A DNA stretch of 42,227 nucleotides, taken from the NCBI GenBank assembly GCA_902623535.1, contig CACNUA010000008.1, forward strand, positions 1 to 42,227, given 5' to 3'. Numbering within the stretch: the first letter of the stretch is position 1; every line of letters starts with the position of its first letter. Below are positions 1 through 8,247 of the stretch, piece by piece. This stretch comes from an uncultured SAR86 cluster bacterium (lineage in GTDB: Bacteria; Pseudomonadota; Gammaproteobacteria; Magnimaribacterales; D2472). The notes beneath the pieces were generated by a model. That model made no database searches. It had not been told where the DNA came from and was given only the letters and a program-made list of their open reading frames with translations. Made by a program: the position numbers and the translations under genes.

Positions 1-138
1 TGCATTAAATGCATTACAAAAATCCATAATGTTTACATTTGCTTGACCAAGAGCTGGTCCAACTGGGGGGCTTGGATTAGCTCCACCTGCAGGTATTTGA
101 AGTTTTAAGACTGTTGCTATTTGTTTGTTCTTAGCCAT
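1..138 (-). CDS. rplK: 50S ribosomal protein L11, N-terminal part (cut by window edge)
   Basis: Only the first 46 codons lie in the window; the gene runs off the left edge. The translation carries the conserved L11 N-terminal block with [13 protein letters not shown] followed by VNIMDFC. L11 binds the GTPase-associated region of 23S rRNA and is needed for the stringent response. The ATG at 136-138 shares one base with the nusG stop (TAATG junction), so translation is probably coupled. The order nusG-rplK is the standard bacterial one. Confidence 0.96.
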   Translation of the reverse strand, partial: MAKNKQIATVLKLQIPAGGANPSPPVGPALGQANVNIMDFCNAFNA

Positions 139-665
139 TATGTTTTCTCAATTTGTATAAAATCTAATTGGACTGGTGTTGACCTTCCAAGTATTTGAAC
201 CGATACCTTTACCTGACTATTTTCATAATCAACTTCTTCTACAACTCCATTGAAGTCGTTAAATGGTCCATCACAAACTCTAACCACTTCACCTGGCTCA
301 AATAAAGTTTTAGGTCTTGGTGCTTCTTCGCCAACTTCTATTCTATTGATGATTCCATCCACTTCAGCCTTTGATATGGGCATGGGTTTTTCTTTAGTAC
401 CGCCAACAAATGTACTTATTCGTGGAGTATGCTTGACGAGCTGCCAAGTATCGTCATTCATTTCCATTTCAATCAATATGTAGCCTGGAAAAAATTTCCT
501 TTCTGTTTTCTTTTTAGCCCCACTTTTAAGCTCGACTACTTGTTCCGTTGGGATGAGTATCTCACCAAATTGAGATTTCAGATCTGCCAAAGCAATCCGC
601 TCCTCAAGGGCAGCTTTAACCTTTTGCTCATAACCTGAATAGGCCTGTACTACATACCAATCCAT
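138..665 (-). CDS. nusG: Transcription termination/antitermination factor NusG
   Basis: The product has 175 residues, close to the usual NusG length. The NGN domain starts at [13 protein letters not shown] and continues through the [10 protein letters not shown] block, and a C-terminal KOW domain ([14 protein letters not shown], then [10 protein letters not shown]) follows. NusG binds the RNA polymerase clamp, raises processivity, and links polymerase to Rho or to ribosomal S10. It sits between secE and rplK with one-base TAATG overlaps on both sides, so the three genes are probably co-transcribed and translationally coupled. Rho is also encoded in this window (33911-35188). Nothing looks unusual. 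Confidence 0.98.
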   Translation of the reverse strand: MDWYVVQAYSGYEQKVKAALEERIALADLKSQFGEILIPTEQVVELKSGAKKKTERKFFPGYILIEMEMNDDTWQLVKHTPRISTFVGGTKEKPMPISKAEVDGIINRIEVGEEAPRPKTLFEPGEVVRVCDGPFNDFNGVVEEVDYENSQVKVSVQILGRSTPVQLDFIQIEKT

Positions 666-1030
666 TATCCAAGCACCAATTTAGTAAGCCAGCTCAACAA
701 TGACTCTAGACCCCAAAAAACTAAACATAGAACAACAATTGAGCCAAATACAATTAGAAAAGTTTGAGTAGTTTCTGGTCTTGATGGCCAAACCACCCTT
801 CTAAGCTCTGTTCTTGATTCCCGCATCAGTTTGACGGCATTTCTACCAAAATCAGTTAACGCCAAAATTACAAGCCCAAGGATAAAAAGACCAACTACAC
901 CAAGCACTCTATAAAGGAATGGAATTGATGAATAATATGAGTTACCAACAATTGCCAATGTAAAAACAGAAAAAGATAGAACCCATTTAAGCCTATCTAC
1001 AAGGTTTCCTGTTTTTTGTTTTGTTGCCAT
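665..1030 (-). CDS. secE: Preprotein translocase subunit SecE
   Basis: SecE is the small clamp subunit of the SecYEG channel. The 121-residue product has three hydrophobic segments at about 15-30, 38-58 and 90-118, like the three-helix E. coli form. The conserved cytoplasmic amphipathic stretch before the last helix is present ([16 protein letters not shown]). A TTG codon directly precedes the ATG at 1030. A GGTGGAG-like ribosome binding site lies 8 bases before the TTG and 11 before the ATG, so a one-residue longer start is possible. The gene follows tRNA-Trp and overlaps nusG by one base. Confidence 0.96.
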   Translation of the reverse strand: MATKQKTGNLVDRLKWVLSFSVFTLAIVGNSYYSSIPFLYRVLGVVGLFILGLVILALTDFGRNAVKLMRESRTELRRVVWPSRPETTQTFLIVFGSIVVLCLVFWGLESLLSWLTKLVLG

Positions 1031-1055
1031 CAATTAATACACTCCACCTTCTTAC

Positions 1056-1131
1056 TGGCAGGCCAGGAGGGACTTGAACCCCCAACCTACGGTTTTGGAG
1101 ACCGTCGCTCTACCAATTGAGCTACTGGCCT
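1056..1131 (-). tRNA. tRNA-Trp (anticodon CCA)
   Basis: A full cloverleaf can be folded. The 7-bp acceptor is AGGCCAG with CTGGCCT, the anticodon loop is CTCCAAA (anticodon CCA), the T-arm contains GGTTCAAGTCC, and the 3' CCA is encoded. It lies between tuf and secE, a placement known from other gammaproteobacteria. Confidence 0.97.
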
Positions 1132-1151
1132 ATTTCTCCAATCTACACAGA

Positions 1152-1175
1152 CAGAAAAGCCGAGACTTGCTCGGC
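1152..1175 (-). terminator. Intrinsic terminator after tuf
   Basis: Read on the minus strand, a 6-bp GC-rich stem GCCGAG/CTCGGC with loop CAAGT is followed by TTTTCTGT. It begins about 19 bases past the tuf stop and precedes tRNA-Trp-secE-nusG. It probably ends or attenuates most tuf transcripts, so the downstream genes depend on read-through or another promoter. The stem is short and the T-tract modest, so termination may be partial. Confidence 0.75.
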
Positions 1176-1193
1176 ACTTCTGTAATTAATTCC

Positions 1194-2384
1194 TTACTTT
1201 ATGATTTTTGATACTACGCCTGCACCTACTGTTCTTCCACCTTCACGGATAGCGAACTTAAGACCTTCGTCCATAGCAATCGGTGCAATAAGGGAAACCG
1301 TCATCTTGACATTATCGCCAGGCATAACCATTTCTACACCGTCCGGTAGCGCACACGCTCCGGTAACATCAGTAGTTCTAAAGTAGAACTGAGGTCTGTA
1401 ATTACTAAAGAAAGGTGTATGTCTTCCACCCTCTTCTTTAGATAGTACATAAATCTCAGCTTCAAATTCTGTATGAGGCGTAATTGATCCTGGTTGAGCA
1501 AGAACTTGACCTCTCTCAACAGCATCTCTTTCAATACCTCTAAGAAGTACACCACAGTTTTCACCAGCTCTACCTTCATCAAGTGACTTTCTGAACATCT
1601 CGACACCTGTACAAGTTGTGGTAGTTGTATCATTGATACCAACGATCTCTAATGCATCACCAGTTTTTACAATACCGCTTTCGATACGCCCTGTTACAAC
1701 AGTTCCTCTACCTGAGATAGTAAATACATCCTCAATAGGCATTAGGAAAGGCTTATCGATGTCTCTTTCAGGTTCTGGAACATAAACATCTAGCTCTTCT
1801 ACAAGTTTTTGTACAGCAGATACACCGATTTCAGATGTATCACCTTCAAGAGCTTTTAATGCACTACCTGTAATGATTGGAGTATCGTCACCAGGGAACT
1901 CATACTCATTAAGTAACTCTCTAATTTCTAGCTCAACTAGTTCTTGAAGCTCTGGATCATCAACCTGATCAGCTTTGTTTAAGAAAACAACAATTTTTGG
2001 AACGCCTACCTGTCTTGCAAGTAGAATGTGCTCTCTAGTTTGTGGCATTGGGCCATCAGCAGCACTTACAACCAATATAGCGCCATCCATCTGAGCAGCA
2101 CCAGTAATCATGTTTTTAACATAGTCGGCGTGACCTGGGCAATCAACGTGTGCATAGTGCCTGTTAGTTGATACGTACTCTACATGAGAAGTAGCAATCG
2201 TAATTCCTCTTTCTCTTTCTTCAGGAGCATTATCAATACCGTCAAATGCAACTGCATCACCACCGTATGTTTCTGCACAAACCTTAGTTAATGCAGCTGT
2301 TAAAGTAGTTTTACCATGGTCAACGTGACCAATCGTACCCACATTTACGTGCGGGAGGGTTCTTTCATATTTTTCTCTAGCCAT
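1194..2384 (-). CDS. tuf: Elongation factor Tu
   Basis: EF-Tu delivers aminoacyl-tRNA to the ribosome as a GTP complex. The 396-residue product is full length. GTPase motifs are visible: GHVDHGKT at 19-26, DCPGHADY near 81 and NKAD near 136. Two beta-barrel domains follow, with [11 protein letters not shown] near the start of domain 2. An AGAGAGG ribosome binding site precedes the ATG. The gene lies downstream of tRNA-Tyr and tRNA-Thr, as tufB does in enterobacteria, but without the tRNA-Gly found there. A terminator follows. Confidence 0.99.
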   Translation of the reverse strand: MAREKYERTLPHVNVGTIGHVDHGKTTLTAALTKVCAETYGGDAVAFDGIDNAPEERERGITIATSHVEYVSTNRHYAHVDCPGHADYVKNMITGAAQMDGAILVVSAADGPMPQTREHILLARQVGVPKIVVFLNKADQVDDPELQELVELEIRELLNEYEFPGDDTPIITGSALKALEGDTSEIGVSAVQKLVEELDVYVPEPERDIDKPFLMPIEDVFTISGRGTVVTGRIESGIVKTGDALEIVGINDTTTTTCTGVEMFRKSLDEGRAGENCGVLLRGIERDAVERGQVLAQPGSITPHTEFEAEIYVLSKEEGGRHTPFFSNYRPQFYFRTTDVTGACALPDGVEMVMPGDNVKMTVSLIAPIAMDEGLKFAIREGGRTVGAGVVSKIIK

Positions 2385-2423
2385 TAGTGCCTCTCTGAAT
2401 AATATTTAGTTAAATCATAAATT

Positions 2424-2498
<75 letters not shown>

Positions 2499-2593
2499 CC
2501 GATTTAAAACATCCAAATTTAAGGTGGCGTATTATCCCCTTAAAAAACAAGAAACTCAACCTTTTTTTGCTATTCAAATTAGGGGTTTTTAGA

Positions 2594-2678
2594 TGGTGGA
2601 GGGGGGAGGATTCGAACCTCCGAAGCACGAGGCGGCAGATTTACAGTCTGCTGGGTTTGACCGCTCCCCAACCCCTCC
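2594..2678 (-). tRNA. tRNA-Tyr (anticodon GUA)
   Basis: This is a class II tRNA with a long variable arm. The acceptor GGAGGGG pairs with CCCCTCC, the anticodon loop is CTGTAAA (GTA), and CCA is encoded. It is the first gene of the tRNA-Tyr/tRNA-Thr/tuf unit. A TTGACT box upstream on the minus strand is a possible -35 element, but I cannot assign a convincing -10. The 95 bases between this gene and tRNA-Thr hold no recognisable tRNA-Gly. Confidence 0.97.
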
Positions 2679-2739
2679 AATGCAAAGGATGGTATTTTTG
2701 TTCTAGAATGCCCTTAAGTCAACATAAAATCCTAAATTG

Positions 2740-3489
2740 ATGAAATTTAATTCACTTAAATTGCAAGGCGAACTTAACCCTGAAATTACAAATTTAGTCG
2801 TTCTTAATGATGTTGACTCAACCAATACATTCATAAAATCGCTTCAAAGCAAAAAAATACTTGATTTGGTAGTCGCTGAGAAGCAATCAGCAGGCAGAGG
2901 AAGGCGAGGTAATGCTTGGGACAGCCCCAAAATTGGCAATATTTATATGTCCTTAAGATTTGCAGTCTCTGACAAAATACCTGCATTGAGTTTAGTGACT
3001 GGATTAATTGTAAAAAAAGCAATTCAAGAAGTTTCAAAAGACATAAATGTACTTTTAAAGTGGCCAAATGATCTAATTCTTAAGCAGCGTAAAGCAGGTG
3101 GAATATTAGTAGAAATTGATCAAGATAATAAGATTAACAATTTCATTGTTGGCATAGGCATTAATATTGAATCTGACGTAGCAAATGATTCATGGATTGG
3201 CCTAAAAGAAATTGATAATCAAGTTGATCGAAGCAAAATTATTATCAAAATTGCGAGTGCTTTTGAAAAAATAGCTTTAGGTAAAGAGAACTTTAAGGAC
3301 TGGCAATCAGAGTGGGAAAAGCATTGTGTGCATATGCATAAGAAAATTACTCTTAATTTGAATGATTCTGACAAAGTAGAAGGGATTTTTGAGGGCATCA
3401 ATCACAACGGTGAAATGCTCCTTAGCAATGAGAATGGAATTTTAACTTTCAATTCTGGCGAGTGTTCGGTAGATTATGCATCAATATGA
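2740..3489 (+). CDS. birA: Biotin--[acetyl-CoA-carboxylase] ligase, catalytic-only form
   Basis: The enzyme activates biotin to biotinyl-AMP and attaches it to the AccB lysine. The 249-residue product has DSTN at 26-29, the nucleotide-binding GRGRRG at 52-57, KWPNDL near 108 and the KAGGILVE segment, then a small C-terminal domain. It lacks the N-terminal helix-turn-helix of E. coli BirA, so it should be a ligase only and not the biotin operon repressor. A TTG sits directly before the chosen ATG. Its TGA overlaps the msrA ATG (ATGA), so the two genes form an operon. The gene is divergent from the tRNA/tuf unit. Confidence 0.95.
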   Translation: MKFNSLKLQGELNPEITNLVVLNDVDSTNTFIKSLQSKKILDLVVAEKQSAGRGRRGNAWDSPKIGNIYMSLRFAVSDKIPALSLVTGLIVKKAIQEVSKDINVLLKWPNDLILKQRKAGGILVEIDQDNKINNFIVGIGINIESDVANDSWIGLKEIDNQVDRSKIIIKIASAFEKIALGKENFKDWQSEWEKHCVHMHKKITLNLNDSDKVEGIFEGINHNGEMLLSNENGILTFNSGECSVDYASI

Positions 3490-4043
3490 TTCATTCAATC
3501 TTTAACTCAGATTTAGACTCACCCACCCCAGAAGGCCATAAAGAAATTATTCTGGGTGCAGGATGTTTTTGGGGTGTCGAAAGGCGGCTTTGGAATTTGC
3601 AAGGTGTGAGGCTTACTTCAGTAGGATATGCAGGTGGTACCTCAATTAATCCATCGTATGAAGAAGTTTGTTCTGGCAGCACCGGCCATGCTGAAGTTGT
3701 AAGGGTAGTATTTGATCCTTTAGAGATTTCATTAAAAGAAATCTTGATCAGCTTTTGGGAAATGCATGATCCCACTCAAGGCATGCGACAGGGAAATGAT
3801 ATTGGCAGTCAGTATCGTTCCGTGATCTATACAAATAATGAAGAAGACCTCAATTTAGCTAAATCAACTTTAGAGACCTATCAACAAGAAATATCAAAAG
3901 CAGGATTTGGGCCGATAACTACTGAATTAAAAGTATTAAATAATTATTATTTGGCTGAAGAATATCACCAACAGTACCTGCAAAAAAATCCAAATGGATA
4001 TTGTGGAATTGGAGGTATAGGTTGCTCTTTTCCTGAGCAATAA
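3486..4043 (+). CDS. msrA: Peptide-methionine (S)-S-oxide reductase MsrA
   Basis: MsrA reduces the S epimer of methionine sulfoxide in proteins. The 185-residue product has the catalytic motif GAGCFWGVE with Cys27, the conserved GYAGG, the HAEVV and DPTQGMRQGNDIGSQYRS blocks, and a C-terminal Cys pair (GYCGIGG...GCSF) that could resolve the disulfide using thioredoxin. The ATG was chosen because it gives the ATGA overlap with birA; an upstream in-frame alternative at 3462 would add eight residues with no family match. tRNA-Thr follows 22 bases downstream. Confidence 0.96.
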   Translation: MIHSIFNSDLDSPTPEGHKEIILGAGCFWGVERRLWNLQGVRLTSVGYAGGTSINPSYEEVCSGSTGHAEVVRVVFDPLEISLKEILISFWEMHDPTQGMRQGNDIGSQYRSVIYTNNEEDLNLAKSTLETYQQEISKAGFGPITTELKVLNNYYLAEEYHQQYLQKNPNGYCGIGGIGCSFPEQ

Positions 4044-4055
4044 AGTATATATAAT
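4027..4055 (+). promoter_or_regulatory. Probable promoter of tRNA-Thr(UGU)
   Basis: A perfect TATAAT at 4050-4055 lies 10 bases before the tRNA. A weak -35 (CTTTTC, 4027-4032) sits 17 bases upstream inside the msrA tail. A TTGCTC/GAGCAA hairpin (4022-4040) overlaps this region and may also affect msrA transcript ends. Confidence 0.5.
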
Positions 4056-4065
4056 ATGCAACCGT

Positions 4066-4145
<80 letters not shown>

Positions 4146-4243
4146 TTTATAAAGCTTATAGAGGTATTGAGATAATACTTAATATCTATGTGCGGTCACA
4201 GTGCAGTCTAAATACATCAAAACTATTCTTTTTATTTCGCACC

Positions 4244-4363
4244 TTACATAAGTAAATTTAAATAATCATCATCTTCCATACTAGCTGCACAAACATAATT
4301 CATGTCTGCCTTTGCATAAGGTGTTATTAAGAAGAGTAAAGGTATCAGTAAGAGTTTTTCCAT
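4244..4363 (-). CDS. Small exported peptide, 39 aa, unknown function
   Basis: An ATG at 4363 opens a 39-codon frame ending in TAA at 4244. The ribosome binding site AAGGA lies 9 bases upstream, in sequence that overlaps the stop of the 116-residue gene, which suggests coupling. Residues 1-19 look like a signal peptide: MEK, a Leu/Ile-rich core, then a PYAKA end giving a plausible signal peptidase site before Asp20. The mature part would be about 20 residues, acidic, with one Cys and an EDDDY run. I recognise no family. It could be a secreted or periplasmic micropeptide, or a decayed gene start. Confidence 0.55.
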   Translation of the reverse strand: MEKLLLIPLLFLITPYAKADMNYVCAASMEDDDYLNLLM

Positions 4364-4372
4364 ATTAGTTCC

Positions 4373-4723
4373 TTAATAATCGATATCTGTTAGCGGGTAT
4401 TTGATTGATTCGTTATTTAACTTTTCAGAATGTTGATTAAGCCAATCCTTTAAATGTAAATCTGCTTCTTTACAAAAATTACTCATAAACGAAGAACTCT
4501 CATCTGCACCATGTTTAGCATTGTAGTCAGCAATAGTCCAAGCTAACTTCCTTCTCTGGAAATCATAGACTTCCATTAGACGCTTAAACTCATTTATAAG
4601 ATTAATGCTTCTAACCTTTTCATCTTCGCCTTGAACAAGAGTCTTAATCTCATGGTGAGTGTCAAAGATTTTATTGAGCTTATCTTCAAACTCCTTTCTG
4701 TCTAAACGGATAGCTGTATTCAT
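4373..4723 (-). CDS. Hypothetical protein, 116 aa, island cargo
   Basis: I do not recognise this product. It has no signal peptide or membrane segment, is rich in charged residues, and looks mostly helical, with heptad-like stretches around 8-60 (RKEFEDKLNKIF, NLINEFKRLMEVYDF). The second half has one Cys and a KDWLNQHSEKLN segment. No clear ribosome binding site precedes the ATG. It lies between the Tp34-like gene (77 bases upstream) and the 39-residue peptide (9 bases downstream) on the same strand, so the three may be one transcript. Codon use looks as AT-rich as its neighbours. Confidence 0.6.
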   Translation of the reverse strand: MNTAIRLDRKEFEDKLNKIFDTHHEIKTLVQGEDEKVRSINLINEFKRLMEVYDFQRRKLAWTIADYNAKHGADESSSFMSNFCKEADLHLKDWLNQHSEKLNNESIKYPLTDIDY

Positions 4724-4800
4724 TTTTTAAAGTGTGGCCTCAATACCAATCGAGTAATTAATATGCAGAGCTAAAACAAGAATGTAATCATATTTTATTT

Positions 4801-5331
4801 TTATCTTCTTGATTTCAAAGCAACCTCTTTAAAAGAAAGACTTTTATACTCAAATTTGTTTTGTTTTAAGAAAAATCCATATTTTTCTTTCCAATCATAA
4901 TGCATTCCTAGCTCACCTTCTTTTGGAGGATTTATATAAATAGTTACATCATATAAATCATCGAAACTTCCAGGCAGTTGAATATTTTGTGCATAGTGTA
5001 AATTATCAGAAATATTAAGATGTGGAATGAGCTTCACATTTATTACTTTTCCCTTATTGTTTTGAATTGTGGCCAAAACATCTAGATAAGGTATAAAGCC
5101 ACCATTTGGTGATCCAGGCGGACTTTTATCAGACCAATTGATGAGCATTTCAATATGAATGTCAGTATTATTTTCGTCAAGAAAATATTTTTTTGGAAAA
5201 ATAGTATCTTTAGGAGCTGCCTCAAAAACAATATTAATTCCATTATCTAGGGTCTCTTTTCCAAAAACTAGTTCATCAGAATTACAAAAAAAGCTTAATA
5301 AAATAACTATGTAAATTGATAATCTTTTCAT
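4801..5331 (-). CDS. Tp34/P19-like periplasmic iron/copper-binding protein
   Basis: The 176-residue product starts with a signal peptide (basic MKR, hydrophobic core to about residue 17). The mature region follows the Tp34/P19 pattern: DIHIE at 57-61, GGFIPYLDV at 78-85, then IPH...LHYA (His104, His112), IQLPG, a Y.VTIYINPP strand and LGMH ending at His144. P19-type proteins bind Cu/Fe in the periplasm and support iron uptake, usually next to an Ftr1-type permease, which is absent here. By my alignment the usual methionine ligand is replaced by His104. The gene is island cargo, next to a TonB receptor across a terminator. Family assignment is from motif memory only. Confidence 0.7.
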   Translation of the reverse strand: MKRLSIYIVILLSFFCNSDELVFGKETLDNGINIVFEAAPKDTIFPKKYFLDENNTDIHIEMLINWSDKSPPGSPNGGFIPYLDVLATIQNNKGKVINVKLIPHLNISDNLHYAQNIQLPGSFDDLYDVTIYINPPKEGELGMHYDWKEKYGFFLKQNKFEYKSLSFKEVALKSRR

Positions 5332-5342
5332 AGTGAAATCTT

Positions 5343-5356
5343 ATCAAAATTTTGAT
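5343..5356. promoter_or_regulatory. Perfect 14-bp palindrome upstream of the Tp34-like gene
   Basis: ATCAAAATTTTGAT lies 11 bases before the start codon of the Tp34-like gene. Its position fits an operator, but an AT-rich palindrome of this size can arise by chance and it does not match a Fur box. Confidence 0.3.
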
Positions 5357-5370
5357 TTACACACTTAGAA

Positions 5371-5421
5371 TGATTTGTAGTCATAAGGTCATCAGTTCGA
5401 ATCTGACAGTTGGCTCCATTT
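5371..5421 (+). pseudogene. tRNA-Thr 3'-half remnant (attR-like right repeat)
   Basis: Starts at the anticodon stem (TGATTTGTAG) and ends past the CCA (GGCTCCATTT). It keeps the TGT anticodon and most of the T-arm but has no D-arm or 5' acceptor half, so it cannot be a working tRNA. There are four substitutions relative to 4095-4145, one of which breaks a T-stem pair. Confidence 0.85.
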
Positions 5422-5521
5422 CCTGATTAAAAAAGTACTAGTTGGCATTAATATTGCTCGTATATTTGTGAAGTAGATATTCTTTTCCCCCCTACTTTTT
5501 CTACTACATGTGTTCTATTTT

Positions 5522-5550
5522 AAAAGCCCATAGAAGTATGGGCTTTTTTT
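5522..5550. terminator. Terminator at the 3' end of the TonB receptor gene
   Basis: An 11-bp inverted repeat AAAAGCCCATA/TATGGGCTTTT with loop GAAG. On the plus strand it is followed by a T-run to 5550; on the minus strand by TTTTAAAATAG-type sequence. It probably works in both directions, closing the receptor transcript and shielding it from the island side. It overlaps the receptor stop codon by two bases. Confidence 0.8.
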
Positions 5551-8140
5551 ATATTCGGTAGTTAAAAGATATTTGAAAAATTCTTCCTCGAGGATCATGC
5601 ACCCTAGTATCAAAACTGAAATCCGGTGCATCATATAAACGTGGTGGCTTTTCATCCGATAAATTAATAACACAAAACCCTACCTGCATGCTGCCTCCAA
5701 AAATCCTTTCCTTGCCCAGCGCACTTGATTTAAGACACCAGTCAAATACCAAGAATGAATCAATCGCATTATCATAGCCCAATGATTGAGCAAGACTATT
5801 TATAGATCGGCGAGTTTTGTAGCTATCTATATATCTTGTATTTAGAACATGCTCATAGCCATCAACATACCAATTAATAAAAAGATTCACTCTATTTCTC
5901 GGCAGAGCATGAGTGGGTGAATCGTAATTAAATTTACCAACCCTATTTATCATCGAAGAACGCTGTGATTGGTTCTGTAGTTCAGGAGTCATAAATTCAA
6001 TAAGATGTGTTGCTTCAAGATTTAGAGAAAGTTCTCCAAGATTTTTAAAATTAAAGATTGAGTTAACACTTAAATCAATACCCTTCAGATCGGTTTGATC
6101 TTCATTAAAATATTGAGTTGTCACACCAATTAAGTCACCACTTTCAGTTCTTGTAATAGAAGATCCATTTGGATCTTGATTGAGCATGGCTTGTGCATCC
6201 TCAATCTCCACTCTATTTTGATAATCGATTGTCCAATAATCTACCGCCAGGTCGAAGTTATTCGCTTTATAAATCAGCCCAAAATTTTGGTTGTCTGAGG
6301 TTGCTGGCTTCAAATCAGCATTGCCCAGCTGAGCTTGTCTTACAAACACATTCCCGGTGTCCCTTACACTGCCTAAGTTAATTTCGCTCGAATACATTTG
6401 TGCCATAGAAGGCATAGCAAATGCTGTACTTGATGATGCCCGTAGTAAAACATTGTTAGATAACCGATGACGAATTGAAATTTTTGGATCAAAGGAAGAG
6501 TCATTTTTTACTTCTTCATACCTAGCTGCAAATCTAAGGTCTGTAAATTCAGAAATGCTCTTATTGGCTTCGAAAAAGATGGCTTGCTTTGATCTGCTGG
6601 AATCAACATTTTTTCCACCCCCCAAGAAAAATAGATCTGCTGTTTTTAATAGCTTTCCATTTTGATCAAACTCAACTCTGGAGATTTCATTGTAATTAAT
6701 TTCCAGAGATTCTTTGGCATACTGAGCTCCAATTGCATACTCAAAAGCATTGATAGAGCTTGTATAAAGCACATCTAGCACGTCAAGGGAAGCTTCCTTT
6801 TCAGATTGCTCATAACCACGAACATAATCAATAAGGCCGCTCGATAAATTTTGTGAATCAAAAATGTTCCAGAACTCTTTGCCGCTCGAACCACCTTTGC
6901 CATTAATTGCATCTAAAAACCTTGAATCAATAATGTCAGGTCTTGAATGATCATTTGAGTGCATGCTGTTAGTGATAGAAATCTCCAAATCTGAGGAGTC
7001 ATTGAGATTAAAGATAATTTGATTACTCCAGTGATATTGAAAAATATCTTTTGGCGAAAGTGGTGATGGAAATTCCGAACCTAGGGGTCTGCCAAACCAT
7101 AGAACTGGAACTCCGAAAGGGTTACCAGCCTGACTTGCCTGAATAGGCCGCCCTAAAAAAGGAAGTGCGGGATAGGATGGAGACTGCGGGTTATCGTTTA
7201 CCGCAACCCTAGAAAGGATTAATGAAGAATTCAAAAATACTTCTGTGGTTTCAGTGGTTGCAGAAAAATAAAGCTTGTCATGGGTTTCATCATTAACAAC
7301 ATTAAAACGATTTCCGTAAAGGAATCTGCAGCGACCACCACTTAAAACCCCACCATTTCCCTCGCAATTTGGATCTGGTATAAGGTCACCCTTGGAATAG
7401 CTGCCGGTGTAGATTCCTGAATTGACTGTTGTATCTTTTAAAACCCTAAAGGTTTTGCCGAGACCGCTCAGTGCCAGTTCAGCAATTCCTGGAATCTCTG
7501 CAGCTGAAAGCGGGCTTCTATTCAAATGATTGAAGCCAGCTACAAATTCAAAATTTTTTGAAGTCCATCCGTAAAGGGCTCCAAAGTTATATTCGGATTG
7601 ATCATAGTTATCCGTATCTTGGTAACTAAAATCTAAATTTAATCCATCAGCCTCTCGAATAAGTGAAAAGTTAATAACTCCTGCAACTGCATCGGATCCG
7701 TAAAGTGAAGTTGCTCCCTCCTTCAACAACTCAACTCTATCCAATGCGATTTCAGGAATTATATTTACATCAATGTAGCCTTCACCCTGATTCGATGGGG
7801 TGCCGGCAAATGTATGTCTTTTTGAATTGATCAAGACCAACGTGGATGCATGATCCAATCCTCTTAAGGTAATGGATGCCATGCCCTGATCAACACCCCC
7901 AAGAGTATTTGCTTGAAAATGAGAGCCTGATGAAGAAGATATGTACTTAGAAATTTCTGAAATTGATGAGATATTTATATCTTCAATCATATCTTTATCA
8001 ATTATTGTTACAGGTGAAAGATCAATCTCAGTCGATTCTAGATAAGAGCCAATCACAGTAACTTCATCCAATGTTTCTGCATTTAAAAATATGAGTTGAA
8101 AAAGAGCGACTGGTATTAAAAATCTTTTCTTTGGCAGCAT
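5549..8140 (-). CDS. TonB-dependent outer-membrane receptor
   Basis: These receptors are energised by TonB-ExbBD and import siderophores, cobalamin, glycans or other large solutes. The 863-residue product has a signal peptide (1 to about 21, ending LNA), a TonB-box-like TLDEVTVIG at 23-31, a plug domain with ITLRGLDHASTLVLINSKR and VELLKEGATSLYGSDAVAGVINF-type sequence to about residue 160, then a long beta-barrel with DLKPATSDNQNFGL and a C-terminal strand. The final residue is Ile rather than the usual aromatic. Substrate cannot be read from sequence. No TonB, ABC or glycan genes are adjacent; the nearest related function is the Tp34-like protein. Confidence 0.93.
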   Translation of the reverse strand: MLPKKRFLIPVALFQLIFLNAETLDEVTVIGSYLESTEIDLSPVTIIDKDMIEDINISSISEISKYISSSSGSHFQANTLGGVDQGMASITLRGLDHASTLVLINSKRHTFAGTPSNQGEGYIDVNIIPEIALDRVELLKEGATSLYGSDAVAGVINFSLIREADGLNLDFSYQDTDNYDQSEYNFGALYGWTSKNFEFVAGFNHLNRSPLSAAEIPGIAELALSGLGKTFRVLKDTTVNSGIYTGSYSKGDLIPDPNCEGNGGVLSGGRCRFLYGNRFNVVNDETHDKLYFSATTETTEVFLNSSLILSRVAVNDNPQSPSYPALPFLGRPIQASQAGNPFGVPVLWFGRPLGSEFPSPLSPKDIFQYHWSNQIIFNLNDSSDLEISITNSMHSNDHSRPDIIDSRFLDAINGKGGSSGKEFWNIFDSQNLSSGLIDYVRGYEQSEKEASLDVLDVLYTSSINAFEYAIGAQYAKESLEINYNEISRVEFDQNGKLLKTADLFFLGGGKNVDSSRSKQAIFFEANKSISEFTDLRFAARYEEVKNDSSFDPKISIRHRLSNNVLLRASSSTAFAMPSMAQMYSSEINLGSVRDTGNVFVRQAQLGNADLKPATSDNQNFGLIYKANNFDLAVDYWTIDYQNRVEIEDAQAMLNQDPNGSSITRTESGDLIGVTTQYFNEDQTDLKGIDLSVNSIFNFKNLGELSLNLEATHLIEFMTPELQNQSQRSSMINRVGKFNYDSPTHALPRNRVNLFINWYVDGYEHVLNTRYIDSYKTRRSINSLAQSLGYDNAIDSFLVFDWCLKSSALGKERIFGGSMQVGFCVINLSDEKPPRLYDAPDFSFDTRVHDPRGRIFQISFNYRI

Positions 8141-8141
8141 G

Positions 8142-8170
8142 TTTCGATATAAAAATTAATTAAATATAAT
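8142..8170 (+). promoter_or_regulatory. Probable promoter of the rnr-rlmB-lpxC-secA unit
   Basis: A perfect TATAAT at 8165-8170, with a weak TTTCGA -35 at 8142-8147 (17-base spacer). The predicted transcript would start near 8177, just after the in-frame stop (8167-8169) that closes the RNase R reading frame on its upstream side. The receptor promoter must lie in the same 100 bases on the other strand. Confidence 0.45.
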
Positions 8171-8247
8171 GTGTTATCAATCTTAAAAAAAATACATCAT
8201 CCGTTACCCTTAAAGAAGCCATTGAGCATGCTGTTCAAGAAAACGTA

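Noticed and set aside
2499-2593. Decayed tRNA-Gly between tRNA-Thr and tRNA-Tyr, as in the enterobacterial cluster
   Set aside because: No acceptor, T-arm or anticodon arm resembling tRNA-Gly can be found.
5371-5421. A second functional tRNA-Thr
   Set aside because: Only the anticodon-to-CCA half is present; no D-arm or 5' acceptor strand lies upstream, so it cannot fold as a tRNA.
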